Under the pieces are notes generated by a model. That model saw nothing but the letters and a program-made list of their open reading frames with translations, did not search any database and had not been told where the DNA came from. 64,000 nt of DNA. Origin: Physcomitrium patens. Taxonomy: Eukaryota > Streptophyta > Bryopsida > Funariales > Funariaceae. The stretch covers positions 3,695,774-3,759,773 of the forward strand of contig NC_037256.1 of the NCBI RefSeq assembly GCF_000002425.4, in the 5' to 3' direction. How positions within the stretch are numbered: position 1 is the first letter of the stretch; each line of letters starts with the position of its first letter. This document shows, piece after piece, positions 13,371-23,740 of this stretch. Both the position numbers and the translations under genes were made by a program.

Positions 13371-14249
13371 TTGCAACCAGTACCTAATAACCATCAACAG
13401 AGAACCCACAACTTGCAATTCACACTTGCAATATCCCACTTCTATCCTTGGTCAAACCTTGTGTCGTTACACAACTATTATTTATTTAATTATTTATTTA
13501 TTCTCCTATTTCCCTCCCCCCATTTTAATTTTTTAATTTTTTTGTTGTGTACCCTATGGTCACGTTGTTTTTTAAAAAACCCTGTCTCATAGGAATCGAT
13601 TCTCACTGAGGAATTCAAGAATGGTAGGTAATAGATAGCATTTTGGAATAGGCCCTGCCCCCTACTTCCATTGGAGGGAGACTCATATTTATATATGTAT
13701 ATATTTATGTATCTATATATAGAACAAGCAGCAAATACAGTGAAAATATAGCTATCAGGAAACTTCGGAGAACATACGTTGTCTCGGTTACACCAGACTA
13801 GAATCAGGTGCCCTCTCCAAATCCAATAGAGACACTGCCAGTGCTGAGCTGGCTCCTGCCTTCAAAGTCAGAGCAGCTTCCACCGCAGCGCAGAGTTCGA
13901 TTCTCTTGACCAACTCATTACAGGCATGTTCGATTTCGCATTTAGCTACACTTCCTCCAGGTTCGTAAAAGTCACCGTTCACACGAAGTGTACGAATGAG
14001 TGAGTGATCCATTCCGCGCGCAGTCTCGTGTGAGCTTTCTCTCAGTTTCATCGGAGTTTCACGTTGGCGTCAGTCTCCGACCTGCGGAAGACCTTCATCA
14101 GTGTGGTAATGGAAAAAGACTTGGCCTCTTAATGGCTAACGGCAGAGTGGTAGCATCTTCCCTCTGAATCGGCTCGCAGGCTGAAAACGGGGAACAATAC
14201 CGGATATCATCCTTGGTGCAGACAAACGAGATTTGGGAGGGTTGTGGGA

Positions 14250-14487
14250 GGGAGCTTTCTCGCAGATTCTTAGATTGGAGCTTGTGTGAGAGCAGAGCAG
14301 CGCAGAGCAGAGCAGAGGAGAGCAGAGGATTCTGTTAGCGGTAAGGCTGCTTTGCCGATTTTCGAGTGGTTTCGTGTGAGCCGTGGGAGGTTTTTCTGGT
14401 ACGTCTCGTATTTTATTTAGTGATATTTTTGGCTGTTCGTGGTGTAGTGGATACGAGGGTTGAGGCTTTGAAAGAGGAACGGAGATG

Positions 14488-14519
<32 letters not shown>

Positions 14520-15645
14520 TTATTTGTTTATAATTCTAGTTATTTAAACGGCTGTTTGAGTTTCTATTGCGCACATCTGTCGTTTGATTCTTATAGTAGA
14601 TGACCTTAGCTACCTCTTTCGTATGTCCGATTTTTTCGGCTTAAATTTCGAACGCATAGTATATTAGCTTATCGCTGCACTTTGCTTGGGCTTACAGACA
14701 AGGATGAGAGGCTTTGTGTAGCATAAGACATGGTGAATTATTGTAATCGCTTATACCGAATGCTCCCTCGCTTGGAATCTCGTTTCTCAGATTTTGTATC
14801 CTTAGCGGCAGCTTTTGTCCTTTTGTGGTGCTGAGAGTTTGTGTAATCTTTCGTGTTTGTTAAATCTCTTTTGTGTAGTTTCGAGGATTAATGTTTATAT
14901 AGATTTTTACTTAGTCGAGGTGAAGGTCTCGGATGTCCATTCAGGCTACAAACCAGTCGGTTTTTGAAGTTGAAGTTGACACACATAGAATTCGCAGCAG
15001 GGGTTTTAATTTATTTTCTTTTCTTTTAATTTAGTTTTAACCTGCGAATGTGTGAGGGTGGTCGTATTCAAGCGGTAAAGGTACGGAATGACTGGTTTGG
15101 AAGACCATGGACTTGAGTTTCATGTTTGTCAGGTGTACGTGTTTGGTCGAGTATAGTATCTAATTTGAATGTTTGAATGCAGACACTTAACTCATAACTG
15201 GCAAAAATCAACCTCGAAAAGCCGAAGTTATTCCGAAGTCGGATGGTGGTCGGATACGAATCATTAATAGGACTACATGTACTTGGGACAAGGGTCAGAG
15301 AAATTGCAGCGTCATCCTCTTACGGAGATCGCGAATTAGTAGTATAGATTCTATTTAAAAATCGTAAATTTTTTATGGACCCTCAATAGGTTGATGTACT
15401 CACGGATGACGTAGAGATTATGTGTGGGATGTCGCTCACTTGAAGGTCCACAAGCTATTTCAAATGCTGTCATCACGTTGGAGCCTTTTGAAATGCATTT
15501 TCTCTTCTATGGTCGTTTGGTTGGAACGTAGAGTTTGGTCAGAGTTAGGTTAGGTAAATGTTCCTTCTTGTTGATGCAGAAGGATCCTCATAGTCTTCCC
15601 TGTACTTAATCATCTTTAGAGTTTTGGATTCAATACGAGATCACT
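14250..15645 (+). promoter_or_regulatory. CAMTA leader exon, leader intron and upstream region
   Basis: A purine-rich stretch with repeated AGAGCAG units (14289-14330) is followed by a good donor, GTAAGG at 14341. A matching acceptor, TTGATGCAG, ends at 15579, 66 bases before the start codon. This suggests a 1239-base intron in the 5' untranslated region. The intron holds a (TG)n tract at 14488-14512. Just upstream at about 14011-14020 lies CCGCGCGC, which contains the CGCG core bound by CAMTA proteins, so self-regulation is possible but unproven. Confidence 0.45.
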
Positions 15646-18600
15646 ATGGCAACTACATCTCGGTTACATTCTGGATCTCAACCACCAGAGATCGATATTC
15701 GTCAAATTATTTCAGAGGCTCAGACTCGATGGTTACGGCCTCTTGAGGTATGCGAGATCCTACAAAATTACGCCAATTATGGATTCAAACTCAACCCCGT
15801 TCCCCCAGTCCGTCCCATTAGCGGCTCCATGTTTCTGTTTGATAGGAAGACTCTAAGATACTTCCGTAAAGATGGTCACAATTGGAGAAAGAAGAAAGAC
15901 GGAAAGACTGTGCGGGAGGCACACGAGCGCCTAAAGATTGGCAGTGTGGATATGTTACATTGCTATTATGCGCACGGTGAGGATAATCCATGTTTCCAGC
16001 GAAGGTGTTATTGGATGCTTACGCCTACACTGGAGCATATTGTGCTTGTTCACTACAGGGAAGTTACAGAAGGAGGCAGATTCTCCATGAGTGATTCACA
16101 ACACAGCGTTCCAGCTGTTCATGCGGCTAGCCCTCCCGAGGTGACACATCCAGTCACATCCCCGGACTCGCTCCAGGAAGATGGGGATTTGTTTGAGCCA
16201 GAAGATGTTGAGGATTTCAAAGGTGGTCTACAAAGCACGCTGCTCGATCAGATTTCTCCTGGGGCGCAAGGTGATACAGACTTGTTGCGTACGTCACATC
16301 TAAATGTTTGGCCAGGGTCAGAATTGAGAGCTGAATATCCTCCTAATTGGTATGGTTCTTCTTCTGGTGGAGGTGGGGACTCAACCCTAGCACGGCTAAG
16401 CGGACTCCTGGATTCTCCCACGGAATTGACGCCAAAACCAGGAGAGTACCCTCCTCAGCTCTCTAACCTGCAGCAGTTTGAATCTAATGAATTGTCTTCA
16501 AGAAATGCACAAATGTATGTGCAGCAGGAATTGTTCTCGTCGAACAATCACTATTCTGGTGGCAATTCAGTGCCTGCCAATTATTCCGAGAGTCTTGGTA
16601 AACCATCAAACATGTATGGCTCCGAAGATTTCGGAAGTGTTCAGCGTCAAGAAAATATAGCGGCTGCTATGGTCTCAGCTGGGTGGGGTCAAGAACCGGA
16701 AAGTGTTCCAAGTAGTAATGCAGGATTCAGTCAAGGAGCACCATCTGTGTCCCAGAGTGGTGCTGCGCTTGATGCATCGCAGAGGACCGGGATGTCCCAA
16801 CCTCCGCCACCTGTTTATGTGAAACAAGAAAGTATGAGTTCCTGGGCTGCAACACTGACGCAGGTGACTACTCCAGGTACTCATCAGAAATTGATGGAGT
16901 CTCTTATGTCCAGTAATAGGATGGATGTGAGTGATTCTCTCGGCGTACAGGATATTCGATTCCAGCAAACTCCCCCACCGAAGGATATTCTGGAAGCATT
17001 TGATCCCAGGGGTCTCAGTCGGGAACCTCAGGCACAGGTGGAAGCCAGTTTAAATAACGTTGCTGAAGGGAAAGCCGGGAAAGAAGCATTCAGTCTGTAC
17101 CAGAAGCGGGTACTTTCCACAAGGTCTGATTCATTACCTATTGAACTCATCCTTGACAGCATTGCATCTCAGGAGAAAGCATCAAACAACGAAGATTTAC
17201 GAAAGCAGGAAAGTTTTGGACGTTGTTTTAGCTATCTCAGCGACTTTTCAAATTTGTTAAGCCCCAGTACATTTCCACTCGGCTGGTCCAGCACGCCAAC
17301 TGTTGGGGATCAGAGAGCGGGTATTGATTTTTTCAATGTTTCTAGACAAGAGGACACGGGTACAGGCACTTCTATTACGTCAGACCTGCGATTCACCATT
17401 ACCGACTTCTCCCCCGAATGGGCGTATGCATCTGAAGGTGTGAAAGTTCTGGTGACAGGCGTCTTTTTGGGGAGCTATACGAATGCTCGTAATTTTAAAT
17501 GGTGCTGCATGTTTGGAGACATTGAGGTTCCTGCAGAAGTCATAGGGACAGGGGTTCTTAGGTGCAAGGCTCCCTCTCTTCCTGCCGGTAAAGTTTCCTT
17601 ATATGTTACTTGTGGTGATCGTCAAGCGCACAGTGAAATCCGCTGTTTTGAGTATCGTAGTGGTGTTGGTAGAATATTCCCTGACACTAAAGCAGAGCTT
17701 CAAATAACAGATGAGAGGTTGCTGAAGGTTCGGCTCTCACGCTTATTGCTTTCAGACTCCGATTCTCATGCTGGTGAAATTATTGATTTTAGTGGCAATT
17801 TGGACTCTATTTCCTTACTCCACGGCGATGATGACTGGCTAGAGCTGGAGAATCTAGCCAAGACTTCTGATCTCTCTCAAGACAGCAGCTTTCTGGAGCG
17901 CCTGCTTCAGACGCTGTTGAAAGTCCGCATGCAGAAGTGGCTGTTCTGCAAGGTTCAAGAGGAAGGTAAAGGTGTCTCTGTTCTTGACGCACATGGACTG
18001 GGAGTGGTTCACATGGCTGCGGCTTTGGGTTATGATTGGGTAATTACACCGATGGTAACTGCTGGTGTACCTATAAACTTCCGGGATGCACAAGGGTGGA
18101 CTGCTCTACATTGGGCTGCTTTCTTTGGCAAGGAGCAAGTGGTGATTGCTCTCTTGGGACACGGTGCAGATCCAGGAGCGGTGACAGACCCCACACCTAA
18201 GTGCCCGGCTGGTCAAACTCCAGCAGACCTTGCGTCCATGAAAGGACATGCGGGTATTGGTGGTTTCCTGGCCGAGTGGAGTCTAACACGCCGTCTTTCC
18301 CACATGACACTTTCAGAGAACCTTGATGACCTCGCCATGTCTAATGTCGCTGCTGAAGCTGCAGTTGCAAAATTGTCCAGACGTGAAAGTGTGAAATTAA
18401 GTATAAGCGGAGCCGATGATCCAGTTTCTGTCCACGAATCATTGCAAGCTGTTCGGAATGCTGCTCGAGCAGCTGCCTTAATACAAGCGGCGTTTCGACA
18501 GTATTCTTTCCGGAAGAGGGAGGAGGATGACTTGGCATCAATAAGGTTAGATGAGTATGGAATGACTGAGAGTCAAATGCAGGCCTTGCTGACAGCTCGT

Positions 18601-19206
18601 GCAGCTCAAAGAATACAGAGGGCGTACCGAGGCCATCAGGAGAAGAAGCAACAACTGGCAGCCAGTCGCATACAGCAGAAGTTCAGGAGCTGGAAGGTGC
18701 GAAGAGACTACCTCAAATTCCGGCAGCGAGTAGTGAGGATACAGGCTCAAGTACGTGGAAACCTCGTACGGAAGCGTTTCAAGAAACTATTGTGGTCGGT
18801 GGGAGTTTTAGAAAAGTTGGTTCTGCGGTGGAAACGAAAAAGGTTAGGGCTTCGAGGCTTTAAGAGTGGGGATTATGACGTCGATGGCAAAGAGGACGAC
18901 GAAGAATTTTTGAAAGAGGGAAGAAAGCAAGCGATTGTGGCTCTTGAAAAATCAGTCACGACAGTCCAGACAATGGTGCGCTCTAATGAAGCCCGAGCGC
19001 AGTATCGACGCCTACGAGAAGGATCCTTGAGGTCCGAGTTACTTGGGCAGTTCCTTTCAGTATCTCCACGGGGATCGTTTACCAGCGCTAATACGCAGTA
19101 CGAGTATTCGCATTTGCAGCAGACATATGTGGAGCAGAATGGAGATTCGCAAATGCAGCAGATATATCTGGAGACTTCAGATCAACTCATGAATTTTGGT
19201 GCTTAG
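15646..19206 (+). CDS. CAMTA: Calmodulin-binding transcription activator (CAMTA), intronless coding region, 1186 residues
   Basis: CAMTA proteins are nuclear, calcium/calmodulin-responsive DNA-binding regulators of stress genes. Domains in order: CG-1 DNA-binding domain about residues 20-140 (RWLRPLEVCEILQNY, GHNWRKKKDGKTVREAHE with a basic nuclear-localisation stretch); a long Ser/Gln-rich linker; TIG/IPT domain about 583-671; ankyrin repeats about 781-879 (GWTALHWAAFFGKEQVV); IQ motifs at about 940-962, 984-1005, 1005-1026 and 1028-1048; and the calmodulin-binding segment LLWSVGVLEKLVLRWKRK at about 1049-1066. The start is the first ATG after the probable leader-intron acceptor and directly precedes CG-1. 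Domain order and length match full-length plant CAMTAs. The oddity is that the whole coding region is one uninterrupted frame, whereas Arabidopsis CAMTA genes carry many introns. Confidence 0.98.
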   Translation: MATTSRLHSGSQPPEIDIRQIISEAQTRWLRPLEVCEILQNYANYGFKLNPVPPVRPISGSMFLFDRKTLRYFRKDGHNWRKKKDGKTVREAHERLKIGSVDMLHCYYAHGEDNPCFQRRCYWMLTPTLEHIVLVHYREVTEGGRFSMSDSQHSVPAVHAASPPEVTHPVTSPDSLQEDGDLFEPEDVEDFKGGLQSTLLDQISPGAQGDTDLLRTSHLNVWPGSELRAEYPPNWYGSSSGGGGDSTLARLSGLLDSPTELTPKPGEYPPQLSNLQQFESNELSSRNAQMYVQQELFSSNNHYSGGNSVPANYSESLGKPSNMYGSEDFGSVQRQENIAAAMVSAGWGQEPESVPSSNAGFSQGAPSVSQSGAALDASQRTGMSQPPPPVYVKQESMSSWAATLTQVTTPGTHQKLMESLMSSNRMDVSDSLGVQDIRFQQTPPPKDILEAFDPRGLSREPQAQVEASLNNVAEGKAGKEAFSLYQKRVLSTRSDSLPIELILDSIASQEKASNNEDLRKQESFGRCFSYLSDFSNLLSPSTFPLGWSSTPTVGDQRAGIDFFNVSRQEDTGTGTSITSDLRFTITDFSPEWAYASEGVKVLVTGVFLGSYTNARNFKWCCMFGDIEVPAEVIGTGVLRCKAPSLPAGKVSLYVTCGDRQAHSEIRCFEYRSGVGRIFPDTKAELQITDERLLKVRLSRLLLSDSDSHAGEIIDFSGNLDSISLLHGDDDWLELENLAKTSDLSQDSSFLERLLQTLLKVRMQKWLFCKVQEEGKGVSVLDAHGLGVVHMAAALGYDWVITPMVTAGVPINFRDAQGWTALHWAAFFGKEQVVIALLGHGADPGAVTDPTPKCPAGQTPADLASMKGHAGIGGFLAEWSLTRRLSHMTLSENLDDLAMSNVAAEAAVAKLSRRESVKLSISGADDPVSVHESLQAVRNAARAAALIQAAFRQYSFRKREEDDLASIRLDEYGMTESQMQALLTARAAQRIQRAYRGHQEKKQQLAASRIQQKFRSWKVRRDYLKFRQRVVRIQAQVRGNLVRKRFKKLLWSVGVLEKLVLRWKRKRLGLRGFKSGDYDVDGKEDDEEFLKEGRKQAIVALEKSVTTVQTMVRSNEARAQYRRLREGSLRSELLGQFLSVSPRGSFTSANTQYEYSHLQQTYVEQNGDSQMQQIYLETSDQLMNFGA

Positions 19207-20091
19207 TGGTCGCTACAAATGGAGGTTCTTCATGGATTTGACAAAGCATTCGCGTTGAGGATTTTTGAGAACCGCTGGTTCTTGGGGATGGTTGAAAAGA
19301 GGTGAGCATTTATACAGTATGTTTTTATGTAGTATTTTTTCACAGCCCCCTTTTGATTGGTTGGTTTCTCGAGCCTCCAGAGTATTCTGTGTTTACTTGT
19401 GGATTTCTGCGCAACGCTGTGGTGGATGAGTCAGCTCTGTGCTTGGATGTTCATGGTGTAAGGGGAATGGGTTAGTGCTACGGTGTACATTGTTCCAATG
19501 CTCACTCGATCTTTTTCAATTTTCACCTAAAACGCATTAATTGTATCCTAAAAAGCACCGATAGTTTTTTTTTTTTTTTTTTTTTTTTTTTGACGCCGTC
19601 TTTGATTCTATATCATTTATGGAATTTTGTACTTGCGCTTGTTTCGATGAGGAAAGGTGCTGCTAGTTTGGAGTGATCATTAATACTGATGTTGTTGAAG
19701 GTGCAGCGGAAGCTCTTGGACCTGATGTTTGCAAGGTGTTTTCAAGATCCTCAAGTGAACCATGTAAATGTACAAAAATGAACTTCGGATAAGAAAATGG
19801 ATAAACGCTTGTTCGGATGCAAAATATGTTTGCATACGACTGTGATGGAGCATTAAGAGCAGTGTCTATTCTGTAGATGTCTGGCTAGGTGCCACTTGTG
19901 CCATGACACTGCACACACCTTATTCGCTGATTACTTTTGCGTTAATCTTAGAAACGCATTTGTCATTCACTGTTTTGAATATGTACATGCATAAAACTCT
20001 TCTTGGGTACATTTTCTTAAAATGGCTATATACTTCTGATTATATTTTTGAGAATCGGATGATGAGAAACAAAATAAAAGTAATGAATTAT

Positions 20092-20129
<38 letters not shown>

Positions 20130-20160
20130 TGATAATAAACGTTGAATAAGAGGATATAGT
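19207..20160 (+). other. CAMTA 3' untranslated region and flank
   Basis: Mixed composition continues for about 900 bases past the stop, with a run of 27 T at 19565-19591 and (TA)n at 20092-20129. AATAAA-like elements occur near 20072 and 20134. The true polyadenylation site cannot be fixed from sequence. Confidence 0.45.
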
Positions 20161-23100
20161 TTAATAAATCTTGTGTTGATGAGAGCTTTGATTTTTGAAT
20201 CTGAGGGATTGAAGGTTTTAATTAAAATGTAGAATAGAAGAAAATATGAATGTTATGCTGTTTTAAATTTTAAAAAACGTTGTAGTACCTACACAATATT
20301 TTTTAATATTAATTGTCAAATATCAAATATATTAATAAAAAAAATCTGTATTTTCTTCATTTTTTTATTTTATATTACAGATACTAAAAAATAACATAGT
20401 AAATTAACTTTTTAAAAACTTCTTTGAGTCTATAATATAAATATTGGAATCTTTGAATGTAATAAAAGCTGTGAACCTCCTTCAAATATCATTCTACGCA
20501 AGGTTGCTGAAGAATGAATGTTGAATTATCCATGTTATTTAATTCAATAAAAATTGAAGAAATAATTGGTGGCAGAACTTAAAATAAGATCCTAAGTCCA
20601 AATGGCGTTGGAATTGAGTTTATCCAATTTTTTTGACACATTCTAGAAAATAATTAAAGTGATCAATGATCAATCCATCTCAATGATCAACCCAGTATTA
20701 TCAGACGATTAATTTTTTCAAGACATTGTCAAAGGACTTAATAATTCAGAATGCAGTCTACCATAATAACCTTTATGGTATTAACATCCTTGAAAGCTCT
20801 AATAAAAAAATCATATGTTAATAAGCAAATGATTCCACCATCACTATTAAATGAAAAGAAGACTATATTTTCCCTTTGGTGCAAATAATCAAACTCAGCT
20901 TTAGTTTGGGCCTTGAAATAAATTAGGCCAAATTAACTACTTATTAGAAATTTAAAGAATCTAATAAATCAACATAGACAAATCAATTTGGATAGGCATG
21001 AGCATTTCCTACAAATATAAAGGTGTTCTAAGGTAATCCTTCTAGTCTTTTTTTAAGTACTCACAACATGTATTAATTCTTAATTAATTTAATGGCAAAC
21101 AAACTTGATTATTAGTCTTCTACTAAAATCAATGTGGTAGGTAGAGAAATTATAGTAAAAAATATTCTTCTTTCATTAATATATTTCTTTTAGCTATATG
21201 GGCTAGATCTTTAAAGGCTATATTTAAAATTATATCTATGTTTAGCAACTTTTTGCAGAGAAATACATTCTTCTCAAGAAGATCTAAGTTGGCCTTATTG
21301 ATTGTTTATAAGGATTGTAATAATAGAAATCTAGATATAATTGATTCAAATGAAGTAATAAAGTACTTTTGTGCAAATAATTTGTTTGTGCAATGGATGT
21401 TCATATTCACTAGTATATTTATTTGGAAAAGTGGGTACAAATAAAATGGGGTAGAAATAAGTAATGGTAGATAAATTGATAAATATCTTATTGGTAAGTT
21501 TTTTAGAATTTTTATAGACTTTAAAAGTGTTTATAAGAATTGGTAATTCAAAAACTTCGCAACATATTGCACATGTTTACAAATTGAATTATAAGTTGGC
21601 CATGTGGCATATATATTAAAAACTTGCCTTGTAAGTTAGACACATGTTGAGCAAGTTGGACATATGTTTCATGACCTATACAATGTTGCCACATAGTTTT
21701 TTGATAGATAGTATATATGGACGCAAGAATAAGGACTTTCTTACTCTTATCAAAATATTTTTTGTGTTCTAGTCATACTTCAAGATTCTCTAGTCTCTTT
21801 ATATTTAAAAAAAGTCATTATGATTTTTATTTTATATTTATCTTTGATTTGTCTACTTTCTCTCTTTAAGTGATATACGAGTACTAATGTTTTTAGAGTT
21901 TTATTGTAATTTATGTCCTTGACAATATGAGCCTTTTAACTAGGTCAATCTAATATTCAATTATTTTTTAGATTTGATATAATGAATGCTAAACCAACTT
22001 TCTTTACGCATTGGCTATTGTACTTTGCATGGTCATTCATTCTTAGTCACAAGTAGAATCTTGGAACTAAAACTTAGAGAAAAATTGATAAAAGATAGGC
22101 ACAAATGTAAAACTTTCTTTCGGTCAATCTTCTAAATTTGTTCTATGATATTTGGAATTTTTTATAGTGAGATCTATAATTTTTATTAATTAACTTTTAT
22201 ATAGACTTACATCAAGCAATAACCTTATGTTGAAAAGATATTGAACAAGACAAAAATCTTTTTAAAGAGCCAACAACTCTTGTCTTGAGAAAAAACCAGA
22301 TCCAAATATCAAATTCCACTCAACAATAATTACATTTGGAATTCTCTACATATTTATTTTTTTAGATCTTAGAAATCATTACTTCATAGTAATAATTTTC
22401 TACCAAAATTACAAGATGGAATTAGGTTATATACCTTTCAGAGAACTCAACTACTAGTAGTGGTATTCCAACTTCTCATTGAATATAAAGAAGTTGGAGA
22501 AGACAAATGGTTTTTCTTGCCTCAAACAATAAGAAGCAAAATTTTCCAATTTGGCATTCAATCTAAAATTTTACACTTTGATGGAAAACTTTCATTAGAT
22601 CAAGAAAGCCAAAGCATTAAAAAAAAAAAAAAAAAAAAAAGAAAAAAAAACTAACAAAAAAAGAATAATTTGGCATTGTTTTATTTTATGGCTCAATTAG
22701 TGAATTGAATTTTGACTCTCAATCATATTCTTGGATTATGGATAAAGAATTTTTGACATACTGTATTAAAATTAGCTATAAGTAATTTTAAAAGAATGCA
22801 TTCTCTGCAAACTTAGTGATTCACAAATAGAGTTTAATATTAAATTATTATTTTTAATTGGAATAATGTTTGGTTGAATCTTTGTTCTTAAAAAGAGGAA
22901 ATTTTTATTTAGTTCATATGATGCAAAAGCATGGGAGTTAACACTCATAGAAGAAAAATTAGGCTTATTATTGACATCCATTTTGATTAAGATCACTTCC
23001 AAAAGTTTTATAATGTGGTGTGATCATATGCAAAAGTGTACATGAATTGGCAATCATTGCAACTCTTTCATCTTAAAACTCTTATCTCTATCCTTTAGGT

Positions 23101-23740
23101 ATCCTTTAGGTATTAGAAGTTTAGTTTAGTGTACATTTTTCCCTATTTTATTAAAAAATTGGATAAATCTTATTTTTGTATCAAAAAACAAATACTTTAA
23201 AATAAAAATAAATAAATAAAATTGCAAGCTGTAAATTAAATAAGATTAAAATAATACTTATATATATACACATTTACATACATATACCAATTCTATATAT
23301 CAAATTGATTTTTAAAGTAAGATTTGATTTTGAAATCCACATGCTTTATAGGAGTAAATATCCTTCTTTGTGATACAAGCTACTCTTCTAATAAATTCTA
23401 TGAATGAATAATGTGTTACAATTAGCACTAAGATTTGACAACTATCTATATAATTTTTTTTCATAAGTTCTTTAAACTTATTTTGAAATATTCATGCATA
23501 AATATAACAATTCTTAACTGCAATGTATTTATTGTTTTTATTATCACTTGATTCAGTCACATGAAAACAAACTTTTGTTCTTGCAAATAAATGAAAATAA
23601 GCTAAATTTTTATCTATATTTACTGTATACAATGCAAGAAGCTTCAACTTGGATTTTTTTCTTTTACTTCAAAATTCAATAAAGATCTAAGAATCTATTG
23701 TCTTAAAAATCGTCTCTGAAATGTACACGGATAACACATC
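20161..23740. other. AT-rich intergenic DNA around a solo LTR
   Basis: Apart from the solo LTR at 21430-21924 I see only AT-rich DNA and an A-rich tract at 22619-22650. No open frame has a credible protein composition. Confidence 0.6.
21430..21924 (+). repeat. Solo LTR of the A family, eroded
   Basis: The stretch follows the A-family LTR in order: the CTTGCCTTGTAAGT block, GATAGTATATATGGACGCAAG at the TATA box (about 21702-21722), the TCTAGTC/TTCAAG block, and the terminal TCCTTGACA ending at 21924. No internal retrotransposon sequence lies beside it, so it is a recombination-derived solo LTR or a truncated fragment. The left edge is approximate. Confidence 0.75.

Noticed and set aside
13788..14051. 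An 87-codon frame on the minus strand upstream of CAMTA
   Set aside because: Composition is plausible (Ala/Leu/Glu-rich), but there is no known domain, no partner exon and no promoter evidence; left out as unsupported.
16478..18750. Several short frames on both strands inside the CAMTA gene
   Set aside because: They overlap a clearly coding frame and have no domain of their own.
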